Source of the DNA: Streptomyces sp. LHD-70
Lineage (GTDB): Bacteria; Actinomycetota; Actinomycetes; Streptomycetales; Streptomycetaceae
Assembly (NCBI RefSeq): GCF_031157275.1
Contig: NZ_JAVIFW010000003.1
Span: 1 to 64,000 of the forward strand
Direction of reading: 5' to 3'
DNA length: 64,000 nt
In this document: piece after piece, positions 44,852 to 54,190 of the stretch
Layout of the letters: every line of letters begins with the position of its first letter
How positions within the stretch are numbered: position 1 is the stretch's first letter
Notes under the pieces: model-generated
What the model was told of the DNA's origin: nothing
Database searches by the model: none
The model's input: the letters and a program-made list of their open reading frames with translations, nothing else
Program-made: the position numbers and the translations under genes

Positions 44852-47250
44852 AGCAGCGTCAGATCGTCCGTGCTCGCGTCGGCGAACTGGGCGACCCGGC
44901 CCGCGTGCCGCTCCACCATCGCCTCGAATGTCTGGCGCGCGGTCCGCCCGTTGCCGAACGCCGCGCCTCTCGGCAGCACCGTGAAGTACTTGAGCAGCGC
45001 CTCGGACGTACCACTGCCGAGGCGGTACTCGTGCTCGTCGGCCTGCTGCTCCACGATGCGCAGGAGCTCCTCCGGCGCGTAGTCACCGAAGGTGATGGTG
45101 CGTGAGAAGCGGGACGCCACACCGGGGTTGACCGAAAGGAAGCGCTGCATCTCCGCGGTGTAGCCCGCGACGATCACCACGACCGAGTCCCGGTGGTCCT
45201 CCATCAGCTTCACCAGCGTGTCGATCGCCTCACGGCCGAAGTCCCGCCCGGAGTCCTCGGGGGACAGCGCGTACGCCTCGTCGATGAACAGCACTCCACC
45301 ACGCGCGCGTTCGAAGGCCTCCTGTGTACGGATGGCCGTCGAACCGATGTGCTCGCCGACCAGATCGACCCGGGACACCTCGACCAGATGCCCCTTGCCG
45401 AGCACGCCGAGCGAGGCCAGGATCTCGCCGTAGAGCCGCGCCACCGTCGTCTTTCCGGTGCCCGGCGAACCCGTGAAGACCAGGTGGCGGCGGACCGACG
45501 CGGCCTTGAGACCGGCCAATTGACGCTTCCGGCCGACCTCGATCATGTCGGTGAGGGCACGCACCTCGCGCTTCACGCTGTCCAGGCCGACGAGCGCGTC
45601 CAGCTCACCCAGAACGTCCTGCGAGCTGCGGACCTGCTCCGGCTCGGGCTCGACCGCCGGCTCCGTCGGCCGCTGCTCGGGCACGCCGCCGAGCAGCCCC
45701 GCCGACTGCGTGGCCCGCTGCACGACGGGCTCGGCCTGGGACGGCGGGCGGACGCCGCCGCTCTCGTCGCTCGTGCACTCCTCCACCTGGGGCCCTGCCG
45801 TACCGCCGGAGGCCTGGGCGCCGCCGTCCCCGAACTCGTAACCACCGCGCGCGCAGCGCTCCGTACGGCAGCGGCGGAGCGTGGCCCGGCAGCCGTCGAG
45901 GACATGGAAGCCGTAGCCACCGCTGCCCGTCACCCGGCAGTTGACGAAACTGCCGCGCCCCTCGGCCGACACATAGAAACCGGCCTCCGAAGGAGAGGTG
46001 ACCTCGCAGCGCTCCACCGTCGGATCGGCGCCCTTGGTGACGATGACGCCGGTCTGCGCGCTGTCGATCGTGCACCCGGCGAGCGTTCCCCCGCTGCCGT
46101 GGTCGCGGAACCAGGCGCCGGTCGCGACCTCGCGGATCCGGCAGTCGTCCAGCTGCGCGATCGCGCCGTCGCTCACCGACACCGCCGTGTTGCGGACCTG
46201 CGCGAGGTCGCTGTCCACGACGTCCACGCGTGAGCCGCGGTCGAGCACGAACAGCGCGTCCGGCACGTCCCGCACGCGGCAGGCGTCGAGCACCGCCGTC
46301 GCACCGTCGCTGACCCACACCGCCGGGTAGTCGCCCGTACTGCCGTGGATCTCCGACTGGTTGGCGTCCACGCGCGTGCCCGGGTCCCACACGGAGAGGC
46401 CGTTGCGGCCGAAGCGGCTGATCGTGGAACGGGTCAGCGTGAGCACGGAGCGGGAGCGCAGGTCGATCGCGTTCTCCGGGATGTCGTGCAGGCGGCAGTC
46501 GGCGAGGGTCAGCACCGCGTCCGTGTCGAGCGTGATGCCGTCCGCGCTCGTGCGGTGCACCTCGCAGTCCGTGAGGTGGGCGCCGGCCCGCCCGGTGATC
46601 TGCACGCCGGCGCCCTTGACCTCGTACACCTCGCAACCCAGGCCTTCCAGCTGGGAGTTCTCGCCGGTGACCGAGATTCCCGTGCCCGAGGCGTGGTGCA
46701 CGCGGCAGCGCTCGAGTCGGGGATGGGCGCCGCCGCGCACGGTCACACCGCTCTGCCCGGCCGCGACGACCTCGCAGTCCTCGAAGACTCCGCCCGCGCC
46801 GTCGAGCACGGCGATGCCGATGCCCGCGGGGTTGTCGACCGTGCAGCGCCGCACCGTCGGACGCGCCCCGGAGCGCACTTCGAGCCCGGCGGCGGACCGC
46901 GTGACGATGCGCACGTCCACCAGCTCGGGGGCGCCGTCCTCGACGAGCAGCGCGGGCGCCGCCCCGTCCTGCCCCTCGAACTGCAGGTCCTGCAGTACGG
47001 CCGAGGCGCGCACGGTCAGCGGCACCCCGTCGGCCGGAGCTATCCGCACCGATCCGGGGGAGCCCTCGGGCCCACGCAGCGTCACCGCCCGCTGCACCAC
47101 GAGGTTCTCCCGGTACGTCCCGGGAGCAACGCTCAGCACGTCACCGTCGCCGGCCGCCTCGAGGGCCGCGGCGAGCGATCCGTACTCGCCCGTGCGGCGC
47201 CGCCACCGCGAAGTGCCGGTGTGCGTCACCTGGACCGTGCCCTGTGCCAT
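44821..47250 (-). CDS. Right-handed beta-helix / CbxX-type AAA+ ATPase fusion
   Basis: 809 residues from ATG 47250. Residues about 25-490 are a run of pectate-lyase-type beta-helix coils: DVLSVAPGTYRENLVV, then repeats like GAHPRLERCRVHHASGTGIS and GADPTVERCEVTSPSEAGFY. A Pro/Glu linker leads to a CbxX/CfqX AAA+ domain (about 550-800): GLDSVKREVRALTDMIEV, Walker A GSPGTGKTTVARLYG, Walker B GGVLFIDEAYALS, arginine finger region GVASRFSRTITF. AAA domains of this class include Rubisco activase CbbX and the EccA ATPases of type VII secretion. The beta-helix probably recognises a substrate to be remodelled or moved. There is no signal peptide. Confidence 0.9.
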   Translation of the reverse strand: MAQGTVQVTHTGTSRWRRRTGEYGSLAAALEAAGDGDVLSVAPGTYRENLVVQRAVTLRGPEGSPGSVRIAPADGVPLTVRASAVLQDLQFEGQDGAAPALLVEDGAPELVDVRIVTRSAAGLEVRSGARPTVRRCTVDNPAGIGIAVLDGAGGVFEDCEVVAAGQSGVTVRGGAHPRLERCRVHHASGTGISVTGENSQLEGLGCEVYEVKGAGVQITGRAGAHLTDCEVHRTSADGITLDTDAVLTLADCRLHDIPENAIDLRSRSVLTLTRSTISRFGRNGLSVWDPGTRVDANQSEIHGSTGDYPAVWVSDGATAVLDACRVRDVPDALFVLDRGSRVDVVDSDLAQVRNTAVSVSDGAIAQLDDCRIREVATGAWFRDHGSGGTLAGCTIDSAQTGVIVTKGADPTVERCEVTSPSEAGFYVSAEGRGSFVNCRVTGSGGYGFHVLDGCRATLRRCRTERCARGGYEFGDGGAQASGGTAGPQVEECTSDESGGVRPPSQAEPVVQRATQSAGLLGGVPEQRPTEPAVEPEPEQVRSSQDVLGELDALVGLDSVKREVRALTDMIEVGRKRQLAGLKAASVRRHLVFTGSPGTGKTTVARLYGEILASLGVLGKGHLVEVSRVDLVGEHIGSTAIRTQEAFERARGGVLFIDEAYALSPEDSGRDFGREAIDTLVKLMEDHRDSVVVIVAGYTAEMQRFLSVNPGVASRFSRTITFGDYAPEELLRIVEQQADEHEYRLGSGTSEALLKYFTVLPRGAAFGNGRTARQTFEAMVERHAGRVAQFADASTDDLTLLYPEDLPELP

Positions 47251-47501
47251 GGCGTTGCTGTGCCCCCACCTCGTGCGATCCCGTCGGACAGGCGTCCACC
47301 GTAGCGTGCGCGGGGGACGGGAGTTGACCGCTCACCCCGGTCTGTGGATAACCCGTCCCGAGCGGCCCGGGGAGGTGTTGTGATGCTGCGGTGTCGGGCC
47401 GATGAGCGGGGCGCGCAAGCCGGGTCGAGGAGCGGCAGGCACAGGGCAGTTCGGCGCGCTCATGGTCGGTGGGCGCAAGGGTGCGTGCCGGACGGCCGGG
47501 C

Positions 47502-48104
47502 TCAACTCCCGGTGCCCGTACGGCCCCAGTCCGGTCCTGCGGCCGCCCACTCGCGGTCCCAGTCCGCGTACCGGCGGCACACCAGCCGCCACAGGACGAG
47601 CCGTCGGGCGCCCTCGATGGTCGCTCCGGTGGCCGCGGCGACGCCGAGTCCGGCGAGCACGGCGTGCACCGTGGCCGTCCCGGGGTCCATCGGCCGCGCG
47701 ACCGGCCGGCCGGCGTGATCGGTCCACAGCGGGACGCGGTCGCCGGGGGCGGCGACGGCACCGGCGGTCACGGTGCCGGAGTGCTGACTGCCGTCGGGAG
47801 CCGTCCAGTTCGCGATGACGCGGCGATGGCCGTCACGCGCGGTAGCGGTTTCCGGGTCGGGGTCGACGGGTGGCTGCGTCACGGTTCTGACCACCGTCGC
47901 CGTCACCTTGTGGCGATTTTCGTGCTGTGCCCGCACCGCCTGGTGCAGGGCGTCTTCGGTGAGTCCACCCGCGACAGAGCCGACGAAGGGCGCGGCCACT
48001 GCGATGAGTACCGCGGCCGCCAGGGCCACCAAGGCCTCTACGAGATCGGTTTTACGGCGCAACGGGTTGTGCCGCCAGCGCCAGAGTCCCGCGATCGCCC
48101 GCAC
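47502..48104 (-). CDS. Rv1733c-family membrane protein
   Basis: 200 residues from GTG 48104, with GGGGAGG 9 bp upstream. The start RAIAGLWRWRHNPLRRKTDL then EALVALAAAVLIAVAAPFVG (first membrane helix), an outer domain with ANWTAPDGSQHSGTVTAG and VPLWTDHAGRPV, and a second helix (HAVLAGLGVAAATGATIEGA) match the actinobacterial Rv1733c family. The Mycobacterium member belongs to the dormancy regulon and is of unknown function. It is downstream of the MOSC gene on the same strand but 386 bp away, so likely independently transcribed. Confidence 0.88.
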   Translation of the reverse strand: MRAIAGLWRWRHNPLRRKTDLVEALVALAAAVLIAVAAPFVGSVAGGLTEDALHQAVRAQHENRHKVTATVVRTVTQPPVDPDPETATARDGHRRVIANWTAPDGSQHSGTVTAGAVAAPGDRVPLWTDHAGRPVARPMDPGTATVHAVLAGLGVAAATGATIEGARRLVLWRLVCRRYADWDREWAAAGPDWGRTGTGS

Positions 48105-48490
48105 GATCCTGCACCTCCCCCTTCCGCGTCCGTCATTACCGCCAACGGCACGGCCCAAGCGCGAGTGGCGCCGAGAGAGAGCGAAATCACCCTTCCCGGC
48201 GGCCGACCGCGCACGCGTCCGGCTCGCCGAGCCGTTCCGCGTCGCGAACCGGATCGACGCCCGGTGGCCGCATCTTCGCGGACCGAGTTCCGTACCGCCT
48301 CTTGCCCAGTGTGCGCCTGGACGCTTTCGGCCACACCCCGGGATGGGTGGCGGCGACGCTCCGGATCGGGCCGGTGCCGTGCGGTTGTGCTGATGGGTGC
48401 GGCCGCCGATGTCGCGTCGGTGGTGTCGTCCGACATCAGGAGAGGGTCGACGACCGTCCGCAGGGGAGCGGGTTCCCGCGGAGGAGCGCC
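48105..48490. other. Intergenic region upstream of the Rv1733c-type gene
   Basis: 386 bp. It should contain the promoter of the Rv1733c-type gene. Several long frames cross it on both strands but none has a ribosome site with protein-like composition. I see no gene, hairpin or palindrome that I would call. Confidence 0.5.
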
Positions 48491-49315
48491 CTATTCGAGG
48501 ATTTTCACGGGATCGCCGACGTGGATCGTGCCCGTGCTCTCGGGCACCAGGTTCTGGCCGAAGACCAGCTGGTCACCGAAGCGCCGATGCCGGGCGAGCG
48601 TGCGCAGCGGCTCCTTGCCGCGCTCGGCGGTGCGCTGGTCCGTGGTCGTCACGACACAGCGGCCGCAGGGCTTGGCGACACGGAAGGTGAGCTCGCCGAT
48701 GGCGATGCGTGACCACTCGTCCTCGGCCCAGGGCGCCGTGCCGTCGACGACGACATTGGGCCGGAAGCGGTTCATGGGAAGCGGGCCCTCGTCGGCATGA
48801 TCGCCCTGCTCGATGAGGGAGTTGAGGGCGTCGAGGGAAGACAGCGCGGCGAGCAGCAGCGGGAATCCGTCGGCGAAGCTGACCGTCTCGCCCGGCTGCG
48901 CGTACCCCGGGTCGAGGGGGCGGCGGTGGGCCGGGTCGTCCATGTGCACCAGGCGTATCCCGGCCTCGAGCCACTCGCTCAGCCAGGCGCTCGCGGACTC
49001 CTCGGCGGGGACGGCCTCCACCTTGTCCCGCCAGACCTCCACCGGGACCGTGCGGGACGCATCGGGCACCGGGACGGTCAACGGCGCGCGCCCCGGTGCG
49101 GTCAGGCGCAGGCCGCCTCCGGGCAGGGGTTCGGCGGTCACCAGTGCGAGCCGTGGCTGCTGGCGCTGTGTGACGGACCGGCCGTCCGGCTCGACCACCA
49201 TCCACCGGCGGTCACCGGTGAGCCCCCAGGGCTCCACGACGGCCTCCGTCGTGGCATGCCCCTGCACCGATTTGAGCGGGTGGATGTGGATCGAGCGCAG
49301 CGTTGGGTTCGGCAT
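48491..49315 (-). CDS. MOSC-domain protein (molybdenum cofactor sulfurase C-terminal-like)
   Basis: 274 residues from ATG 49315. The N-terminal beta-barrel (RSIHIHPLKSVQGHATTEAV, GLTGDRRWMVVEPDG) and the MOSC domain (RFRPNVVVDGTAPWAEDEW, then AKPCGRCVVTTTDQRT with the conserved Cys) are complete. The family includes mARC/YcbX-type molybdoenzymes that reduce N-hydroxylated bases and N-oxides; the conserved Cys holds the cofactor. The end HVGDPVKILE is standard. It is a single gene facing away from the TerD locus. Confidence 0.92.
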   Translation of the reverse strand: MPNPTLRSIHIHPLKSVQGHATTEAVVEPWGLTGDRRWMVVEPDGRSVTQRQQPRLALVTAEPLPGGGLRLTAPGRAPLTVPVPDASRTVPVEVWRDKVEAVPAEESASAWLSEWLEAGIRLVHMDDPAHRRPLDPGYAQPGETVSFADGFPLLLAALSSLDALNSLIEQGDHADEGPLPMNRFRPNVVVDGTAPWAEDEWSRIAIGELTFRVAKPCGRCVVTTTDQRTAERGKEPLRTLARHRRFGDQLVFGQNLVPESTGTIHVGDPVKILE

Positions 49316-49365
49316 GGGGCCATCCTGCCAGGAGGCACTGACAGCCCCAGGAGCCGGTCGAGCCG

Positions 49366-49803
49366 TCAGTACCCGCGGCCGGGGTGCTGGCGGTAGTACG
49401 GGTCGTCATACGGGTTGGGTGCCGGTGCGGGGCGCGGTGTCGCCGGGCGCATCGCCTCGTAGCCCGTGCCGCCGAACGGCCGTTGCTGCTGCGGCTGTCC
49501 GCCCGCGTACCCGCGCGGACCGGAGGCCTGCTGCGGGATGTGCGGAGCGGGCGCCGACTGCATCGGGGCCTGCTGCTGCGGATAGCCGTACGAGGAGGTC
49601 TGCGGGGAAGGCGCGGCCGGCAGGGCGGGCAGCGCCGACGGAAGCGCCGGCAGGCTGCTTCCGGTGTCGTAGGCGGAGGGGACCCGGATCGGGGCGATTT
49701 GCGGAGTGCCGCGCTCGGCCACGAGCGAGTCATAGATCGGGGTGTCCGGGAAGGACGGCGCGGAGTAGTAACCGCCGCCATAGGTGGAGCGGGGGGAGGT
49801 CAT
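49366..49803 (-). CDS. DUF6643-type low-complexity protein
   Basis: 145 residues from ATG 49803. The first 50 residues (TSPRSTYGGGYYSAPSFPDT, then IYDSLVAERGTPQIAPIRVP) are conserved-looking. The rest is Pro/Gln/Ala/Tyr-rich and disordered (SSYGYPQQQAPMQSAPAPHI). No membrane or enzyme motif is present. Such proteins recur in Streptomyces beside tellurite-resistance-like genes (family name from memory). It is divergent from the TerD gene across 292 bp. Function unknown. Confidence 0.75.
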   Translation of the reverse strand: MTSPRSTYGGGYYSAPSFPDTPIYDSLVAERGTPQIAPIRVPSAYDTGSSLPALPSALPALPAAPSPQTSSYGYPQQQAPMQSAPAPHIPQQASGPRGYAGGQPQQQRPFGGTGYEAMRPATPRPAPAPNPYDDPYYRQHPGRGY

Positions 49804-49987
49804 GGCACATAAGTTAAGCCCAAGATGTGCTGGTTGGGGAGACCGATAAGAGGGTTGCTTTACGTGTCGGTAGTGACCGGGGATCCCCAATCCGAGCGAA
49901 CTCGGCTAAAAACGGTCGCCCCTGAGGGTGTTGATCGTGTAAAGGGCACGTTACCGGCGGTTGACCAGTGATCTTCGTGCCCCCGAG

Positions 49988-50018
49988 TTGGGGCCCCCGG
50001 ATCCTCGGGGAATAGGTT
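49988..50018 (+). promoter_or_regulatory. Weak promoter candidate for the TerD-fusion gene
   Basis: TTGGGG (49988) and TAGGTT (50013) lie 19 bp apart, about 78 bp before the start. The spacing is slightly long and the -35 is poor. Confidence 0.3.
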
Positions 50019-50095
50019 GGCCGTAACTAATCGGTCGCTCCTGGGCGGCCGTTCATGAACCCTTCCCGACCCGACCACTCGCAATGGGGGCGGAC

Positions 50096-51373
50096 ATGTC
50101 AATGCCCAAAGGATCGAATGTTCCGGTGCCCGCGCCGGCGGTGCGCGTCGAAATCGGCTGGCAGTCCGGCCCCGGCGTACCGGACGCGGACGCCTCGGCG
50201 TTGCTCCTCGTGTCCGGAAAGGTGCGCTCCGACAGCGACTTCGTCTTCTACAACCAGGCCGAGCACGCCTCGGGAGCGGTGCGGTACGAGGGCAAGCGGC
50301 CCGCGGGCGGCCAGGTGACGGACGCCCTCGTCGTCGACCTCGCGCGCGTGGAGCCCGATGTCGAGACCCTCGTCCTGGCCGCTTCGGCCGACGGCGGCAC
50401 CTTCGGGCAGATCCCCGGCCTGCACATCCGGCTGCTCGACGCGGCGAACGGCACCGAACTCGCCCGCTATGACAGCGGGGACGCGTCCGTGGAGACGGCT
50501 TTCGTGCTCGGTGAGCTCTACCGGCGCCAGGGCGCCTGGAAGTTCCGCGCCGTCGGCCAGGGCTACGACAGCGGACTCGCGGGCCTCGCCACGGACTTCG
50601 GGATCGCCGTGGACGAACCCCAGGACACCTCACCCGCCCCGGCCTCCGCAGTGCCCACCGCGCCGACCGCCACGCCCGCCCCGGCTGCCGTGCCGCCTCC
50701 GCCGCCCTCCGCCCCAGCCGCGCCGATCAGCCTCAGCAAGGTCACGCTCACCAAGGAGTCCCCGGCCGTCTCCCTGACCAAGCAGGGCGGCACCTCCGGC
50801 GCGATGCGGGTCAACCTCAACTGGCAGGTCCGCAAGCCGCAGGCGAAGGGCTTGATGGCCAAGCTCAACAAGGCCGTCGCCGCCGCCCAGTCCGGCGGAC
50901 TCGACCTCGACCTGGGCGCGCTCTACGAACTCACCGACGGGCGCAAGGGAGTCGTGCAGGCGGTCGGCAACACCTTCGGCGCCCTGCGCGAGCCGCCGTA
51001 CATCCATCTCGACGCGGACGACCGCACCGGTGCGCGCTCCAGTGGCGAAAACCTGACCATCAATCTGGATCACTCGAACGAGTTCAAGCGCATCCTCATC
51101 TTCGTGACGGTCTACGAGGGCGCCCGGAGCTTCGCCGACCTCAACGCGACCGTCACCCTCTCCCCGCAGCACGGCGCCCCCATCGACTTCCACCTGGACG
51201 AATGCACGGTGCCGTCCACGGTGTGCGCGCTCGCCCTGCTCACTCAGGAGGGTGGCGAGCTCGTCGTGCGCCGCGAGGCCGCCTATCTGGTGCCGGAGCG
51301 CGGCGTCAGCATGCAGCGGACCCTCGACTACGCGTACGGCTGGGGCATGAACTGGAGCCCTGGACGCAAATAG
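50096..51373 (+). CDS. TerD-family protein with two TerD/TerA-like domains
   Basis: 425 residues from ATG 50096; the [12 protein letters not shown] start is the canonical TerD opening. Residues about 10-185 are a TerD domain with the calcium-binding [20 protein letters not shown] region and [17 protein letters not shown] Pro/Ala linker leads to a second domain (about 225-420): [50 protein letters not shown] and the end [15 protein letters not shown], more like TerA/YceC-like proteins. TerD-type proteins bind calcium and are linked to stress, tellurite and phage responses. No terB/terC is adjacent, so this is a stand-alone copy. Confidence 0.92.
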   Translation: MSMPKGSNVPVPAPAVRVEIGWQSGPGVPDADASALLLVSGKVRSDSDFVFYNQAEHASGAVRYEGKRPAGGQVTDALVVDLARVEPDVETLVLAASADGGTFGQIPGLHIRLLDAANGTELARYDSGDASVETAFVLGELYRRQGAWKFRAVGQGYDSGLAGLATDFGIAVDEPQDTSPAPASAVPTAPTATPAPAAVPPPPPSAPAAPISLSKVTLTKESPAVSLTKQGGTSGAMRVNLNWQVRKPQAKGLMAKLNKAVAAAQSGGLDLDLGALYELTDGRKGVVQAVGNTFGALREPPYIHLDADDRTGARSSGENLTINLDHSNEFKRILIFVTVYEGARSFADLNATVTLSPQHGAPIDFHLDECTVPSTVCALALLTQEGGELVVRREAAYLVPERGVSMQRTLDYAYGWGMNWSPGRK

Positions 51374-51424
51374 CGGACTACAAGAAGGGGCGGGTTTCAC
51401 GGAAGGGCGCGCGGTTGCGGTCCC

Positions 51425-52675
51425 TCACTGGTCGGGTGCGGCCTCGGCACGGTCCGGGCGCTTATAGGTGCGCCCTTTCCACGCGGCGCCCTTTCCTCTG
51501 TAGTGCTGGAACGCGGAGTCCACGGTCATGAGCAGATAGAGCAGCGCCGTCATCGGCAGCAGCGGCGCCAGCCACAGCGTCTGGCTGTAGTAGCGGAGCA
51601 TCGGCAGATACGTCGCGATCATGATCAGCCACGCCGCACCACCCGCCGCCGCGGCAACCGGCTCGTCCCGCACCAGGCCAGCCACCAACGTGACCGGCGG
51701 CGCCAGATACACCACCGCGAGCCCGAGCACCGTGCCCACCAACAGCGCCGGACTGTGCCGCAGTTGGGAGTACGCGCTGCGCGAGATCATCTGCCACAGG
51801 TCGGCGAGACGCGGATAGGGGCGCACGCTGTCGACCCGCTCCGCGAGGCCCAGCCAGACCCGGCCGCCACAGCGCTTCACCGCCCCCGCCAGCGCCACGT
51901 CGTCGATCACCGCGTGCCGGATCGCCTCCGGCACCCCCGCCCGCTCGGCTGCCTCCGTCCGCAGCAGCACACAGCCACCCGCCGCGGCCGCCGTCCGCCC
52001 GCCCTCCTTCGCCACCCAGCGGAACGGATACAGCTGCGCGAAGAAGTACACGAACGCCGGGACGACCAGCTGCTCCCACACGCTCTCCACCCGAAGCCGG
52101 GCCATCTGCGACACGAGATCGAACCCGCCGGAACGCGCCGCGGCCACCAACTCCCGCAAGCTGTCCGGCTCATGGGCGATGTCCGCATCCGTGAGGAGCA
52201 GATACTCCGGCGCCTTCCCGGTCGCGTCGTATCGGCCCTCGCGCCCGGTCGCACGCGCGCGTGGTCCCTGTTTCCGCTCGCCCGCCGCGCGCGCGTAGGC
52301 GATTCCGTGCCGCACCGCCCACAGCTTTCCCGTCCAGCCCGCCGGAGGCTCACCCGGCGACGTCACCGTCAGCGGAAGGCCCCGATGACGGTCGGCCAGG
52401 GCGCGCGCCAGACGGCCCGTACCGTCCGAACTCCCGTCGTCGACGAAGACGATCTCCGCCCGGCCGGGATAGTCCTGCGCGAGCAGCGACGGCAGGCTCT
52501 CGCGCAGCACGGCCGCCTCGTCCCGCGCGGGGACGACGACGCACACGTACGGCCAGTCCTCGGGGTCGCGGCGCGGTGGCAGGCGCAGGTCCGTGCGCCA
52601 GAACAGGCCCTGGCCGAGCAGCAGCCAGAGCCAGGCGGCCAGGGATACGAGGGCGGTCCACGCAACGGCGCTCAT
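51425..52675 (-). CDS. Family 2 glycosyltransferase, HpnB-like
   Basis: 416 residues from ATG 52675. One N-terminal helix anchors the protein. The GT2 core follows: VCVVVPARDEAAVLRESLPS, EIVFVDDGSSDGTG (first Asp pair), YLLLTDADIAHEPDSL (DAD metal motif) and AVIDDVALAGAVK with the RxxxR-type acceptor region. It ends with three or four C-terminal helices. The arrangement matches the hopene-associated glycosyltransferase HpnB. No hopanoid genes are beside it, so the acceptor lipid is uncertain. A Lys/Arg-rich insert (GERKQGPRARATGREGRYDA) near residue 135 is unusual. Confidence 0.88.
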   Translation of the reverse strand: MSAVAWTALVSLAAWLWLLLGQGLFWRTDLRLPPRRDPEDWPYVCVVVPARDEAAVLRESLPSLLAQDYPGRAEIVFVDDGSSDGTGRLARALADRHRGLPLTVTSPGEPPAGWTGKLWAVRHGIAYARAAGERKQGPRARATGREGRYDATGKAPEYLLLTDADIAHEPDSLRELVAAARSGGFDLVSQMARLRVESVWEQLVVPAFVYFFAQLYPFRWVAKEGGRTAAAAGGCVLLRTEAAERAGVPEAIRHAVIDDVALAGAVKRCGGRVWLGLAERVDSVRPYPRLADLWQMISRSAYSQLRHSPALLVGTVLGLAVVYLAPPVTLVAGLVRDEPVAAAAGGAAWLIMIATYLPMLRYYSQTLWLAPLLPMTALLYLLMTVDSAFQHYRGKGAAWKGRTYKRPDRAEAAPDQ

Positions 52676-52721
52676 CCCCGGGAGTCTGCCCCACAGGGCA
52701 GGGCCCGCAAGGCCGATCGAC

Positions 52722-52727
52722 TATGGT
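52722..52727 (+). promoter_or_regulatory. -10 element of a leaderless racemase transcript
   Basis: TATGGT, then 6 bp, then GTG 52734; no ribosome site. Confidence 0.45.
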
Positions 52728-52733
52728 GACCGG

Positions 52734-53519
52734 GTGAAGATCGCGCTAGTCGACTCCGGAATCGGACTCCTCCCGGCCACCGCGGCGGTACGCCGTCTGC
52801 GGCCCGACGCCGACCTGGTCATCTCCTCGGACCCCGACGGAATGCCCTGGGGACCGCGTACGCCAGAGGACCTCACACAGCGCGCCCTCCTCGCCGCCGA
52901 GGCCGCCGCCGCGCTCGGCCCCGACGCGCTGATCGTCGCCTGCAACACCGCTTCCGTACACAGCCTGCCGACGCTGCGCGCCCGTCTGGAGCCGCAGCTT
53001 CCGGTGATCGGTACGGTGCCCGCCATCAAGCCCGCGGCGGCCGGCGGCGGACCCGTCGCGATCTGGGCCACGCCCGCCACCACCGGCAGCCCCTACCAGC
53101 GCGGGCTGATCCGGGACTTCGCCAACGGCGTCGACGTCACCGAAGTGCCCTGCCCCGGCCTCGCCGACGCGGTGGAGCAGGCCGACGAGAGCGCCATCGA
53201 CCGCGCCGTCGCCGCGGCCGCCGCCCTCACGCCGCCCGAGGTGACGACCGTCGTCCTCGGCTGCACCCACTACGAACTCGTCGCGGAGCGTATTCGCGCG
53301 GCCCTGCAGCAGCCCGGCGCGGAGCCGCTCGTGTTCCACGGCAGCGCCGGTGCCGTCGCCGCCCAGGCGCTGCGCCGTATCGACGTGCCCGCGCAGCCCG
53401 ACGCCGAGCCGACCGGGTCACTCACCGTGCTGCTCAGCGGGCGCGAGGCAGCCCTGCCCGGCCGTGCTCTGCACTACGCCGAGGGGCGTCTGCTCGGTCA
53501 GCTCAGCACCGCTCGCTGA
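52734..53519 (+). CDS. Aspartate/glutamate racemase-family protein (MurI-like)
   Basis: 261 residues from GTG 52734. It has the glutamate racemase fold: start IALVDSGIGLLPATAAVRRL, first catalytic Cys in IVACNTASVHSL and second in VVLGCTHYELVAERI. Both acid/base cysteines are present, so it should interconvert amino acid enantiomers (D-glutamate supply or related). DSGIGLL replaces the DSGVGGL of true MurI and the protein is shorter, so it may be a second, non-essential racemase. Divergent from the glycosyltransferase gene with a 58-bp gap. Confidence 0.87.
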   Translation: MKIALVDSGIGLLPATAAVRRLRPDADLVISSDPDGMPWGPRTPEDLTQRALLAAEAAAALGPDALIVACNTASVHSLPTLRARLEPQLPVIGTVPAIKPAAAGGGPVAIWATPATTGSPYQRGLIRDFANGVDVTEVPCPGLADAVEQADESAIDRAVAAAAALTPPEVTTVVLGCTHYELVAERIRAALQQPGAEPLVFHGSAGAVAAQALRRIDVPAQPDAEPTGSLTVLLSGREAALPGRALHYAEGRLLGQLSTAR

Positions 53520-53613
53520 CACCGTCCGCCGTTCTCCGGAGCGGGCTCTCGACCTGGCTTTCCCTGCGCGTCATCACGCTCGGTGATGTCCTGCCTGCGG
53601 AGCGGGACACGAG

Positions 53614-53619
53614 TAGCCT
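53614..53619 (+). promoter_or_regulatory. -10 element of a leaderless PH-domain gene
   Basis: TAGCCT ends 6 bp before ATG 53626 with no ribosome site between. Confidence 0.45.
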
Positions 53620-53625
53620 TTGCGT

Positions 53626-54186
53626 ATGAGGCACCATCCGCACACCGCGCGGGGCGCCCACGAGCCCCCGCCGGACGTCTGGACCGGACACGCGACCAAT
53701 CGCATGCAGTGGCTGCTCGCCCTGGCGGGCGCCGCGTGCCTGGCGCTCGGTATCAAGCTCGCCGTCGACTCGTCCTGGACCACGGGATTCGGGGCGCTGA
53801 TCATGGCCGTGGTCGGCTGCGTCGCCGTCGGACTCCTGGTTCTGTTCGGCACGCTCGCGTTCGTGAACGTCGCGGTGCGCGTCGACCAGGACTCGCTCGA
53901 GGTGCGCTGCGGTCACATGGGTCTGCCCCGCCGCCGTATCCCGCTGTCGCACATCGTCGGCGCCGAGTTCGTCCCGGATGTGTGCCCGCGCCAGTGGGGT
54001 GGTTGGGGCTACCGCTGGCGGCCGGAGAAGGGCACCGCCGTGATCGTGCGACGGGGCGAGGCCGTGGTGCTGAACCTCGGTGACGGGCACAAGTTCACGG
54101 TCACGGTGGACGACGCGGAGTCGGCGGTCCAGGTCATCAAGGACCGGCTGCGGATGCGCTCTACGGGGCCCGCTGCAGGAGTCTGA
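53626..54186 (+). CDS. Membrane protein with bacterial PH-like domain
   Basis: 186 residues from ATG 53626. Two membrane helices (WLLALAGAACLALGIKLAV and ALIMAVVGCVAVGLLVLFGT) are followed by a cytosolic PH-like fold: VAVRVDQDSLEVRCGHMGLP, RRRIPLSHIVGAEFV, GTAVIVRRGEAVVLNLGDGH and the final helix. Such DUF3093-type actinobacterial proteins are common but their role is unknown. It is convergent with the O-antigen-ligase-like gene, 4 bp away. Confidence 0.85.
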   Translation: MRHHPHTARGAHEPPPDVWTGHATNRMQWLLALAGAACLALGIKLAVDSSWTTGFGALIMAVVGCVAVGLLVLFGTLAFVNVAVRVDQDSLEVRCGHMGLPRRRIPLSHIVGAEFVPDVCPRQWGGWGYRWRPEKGTAVIVRRGEAVVLNLGDGHKFTVTVDDAESAVQVIKDRLRMRSTGPAAGV

Positions 54187-54190
54187 GGGG

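Noticed and set aside
48038..48436. A 132-codon minus-strand frame upstream of the Rv1733c-type gene
   Set aside because: It overlaps the real start of that gene in another frame and has no protein-like pattern.
50096..51373. Full tellurite-resistance (ter) locus
   Set aside because: Only one TerD-type fusion gene is present; terB, terC and terZ-like genes are absent from both sides.
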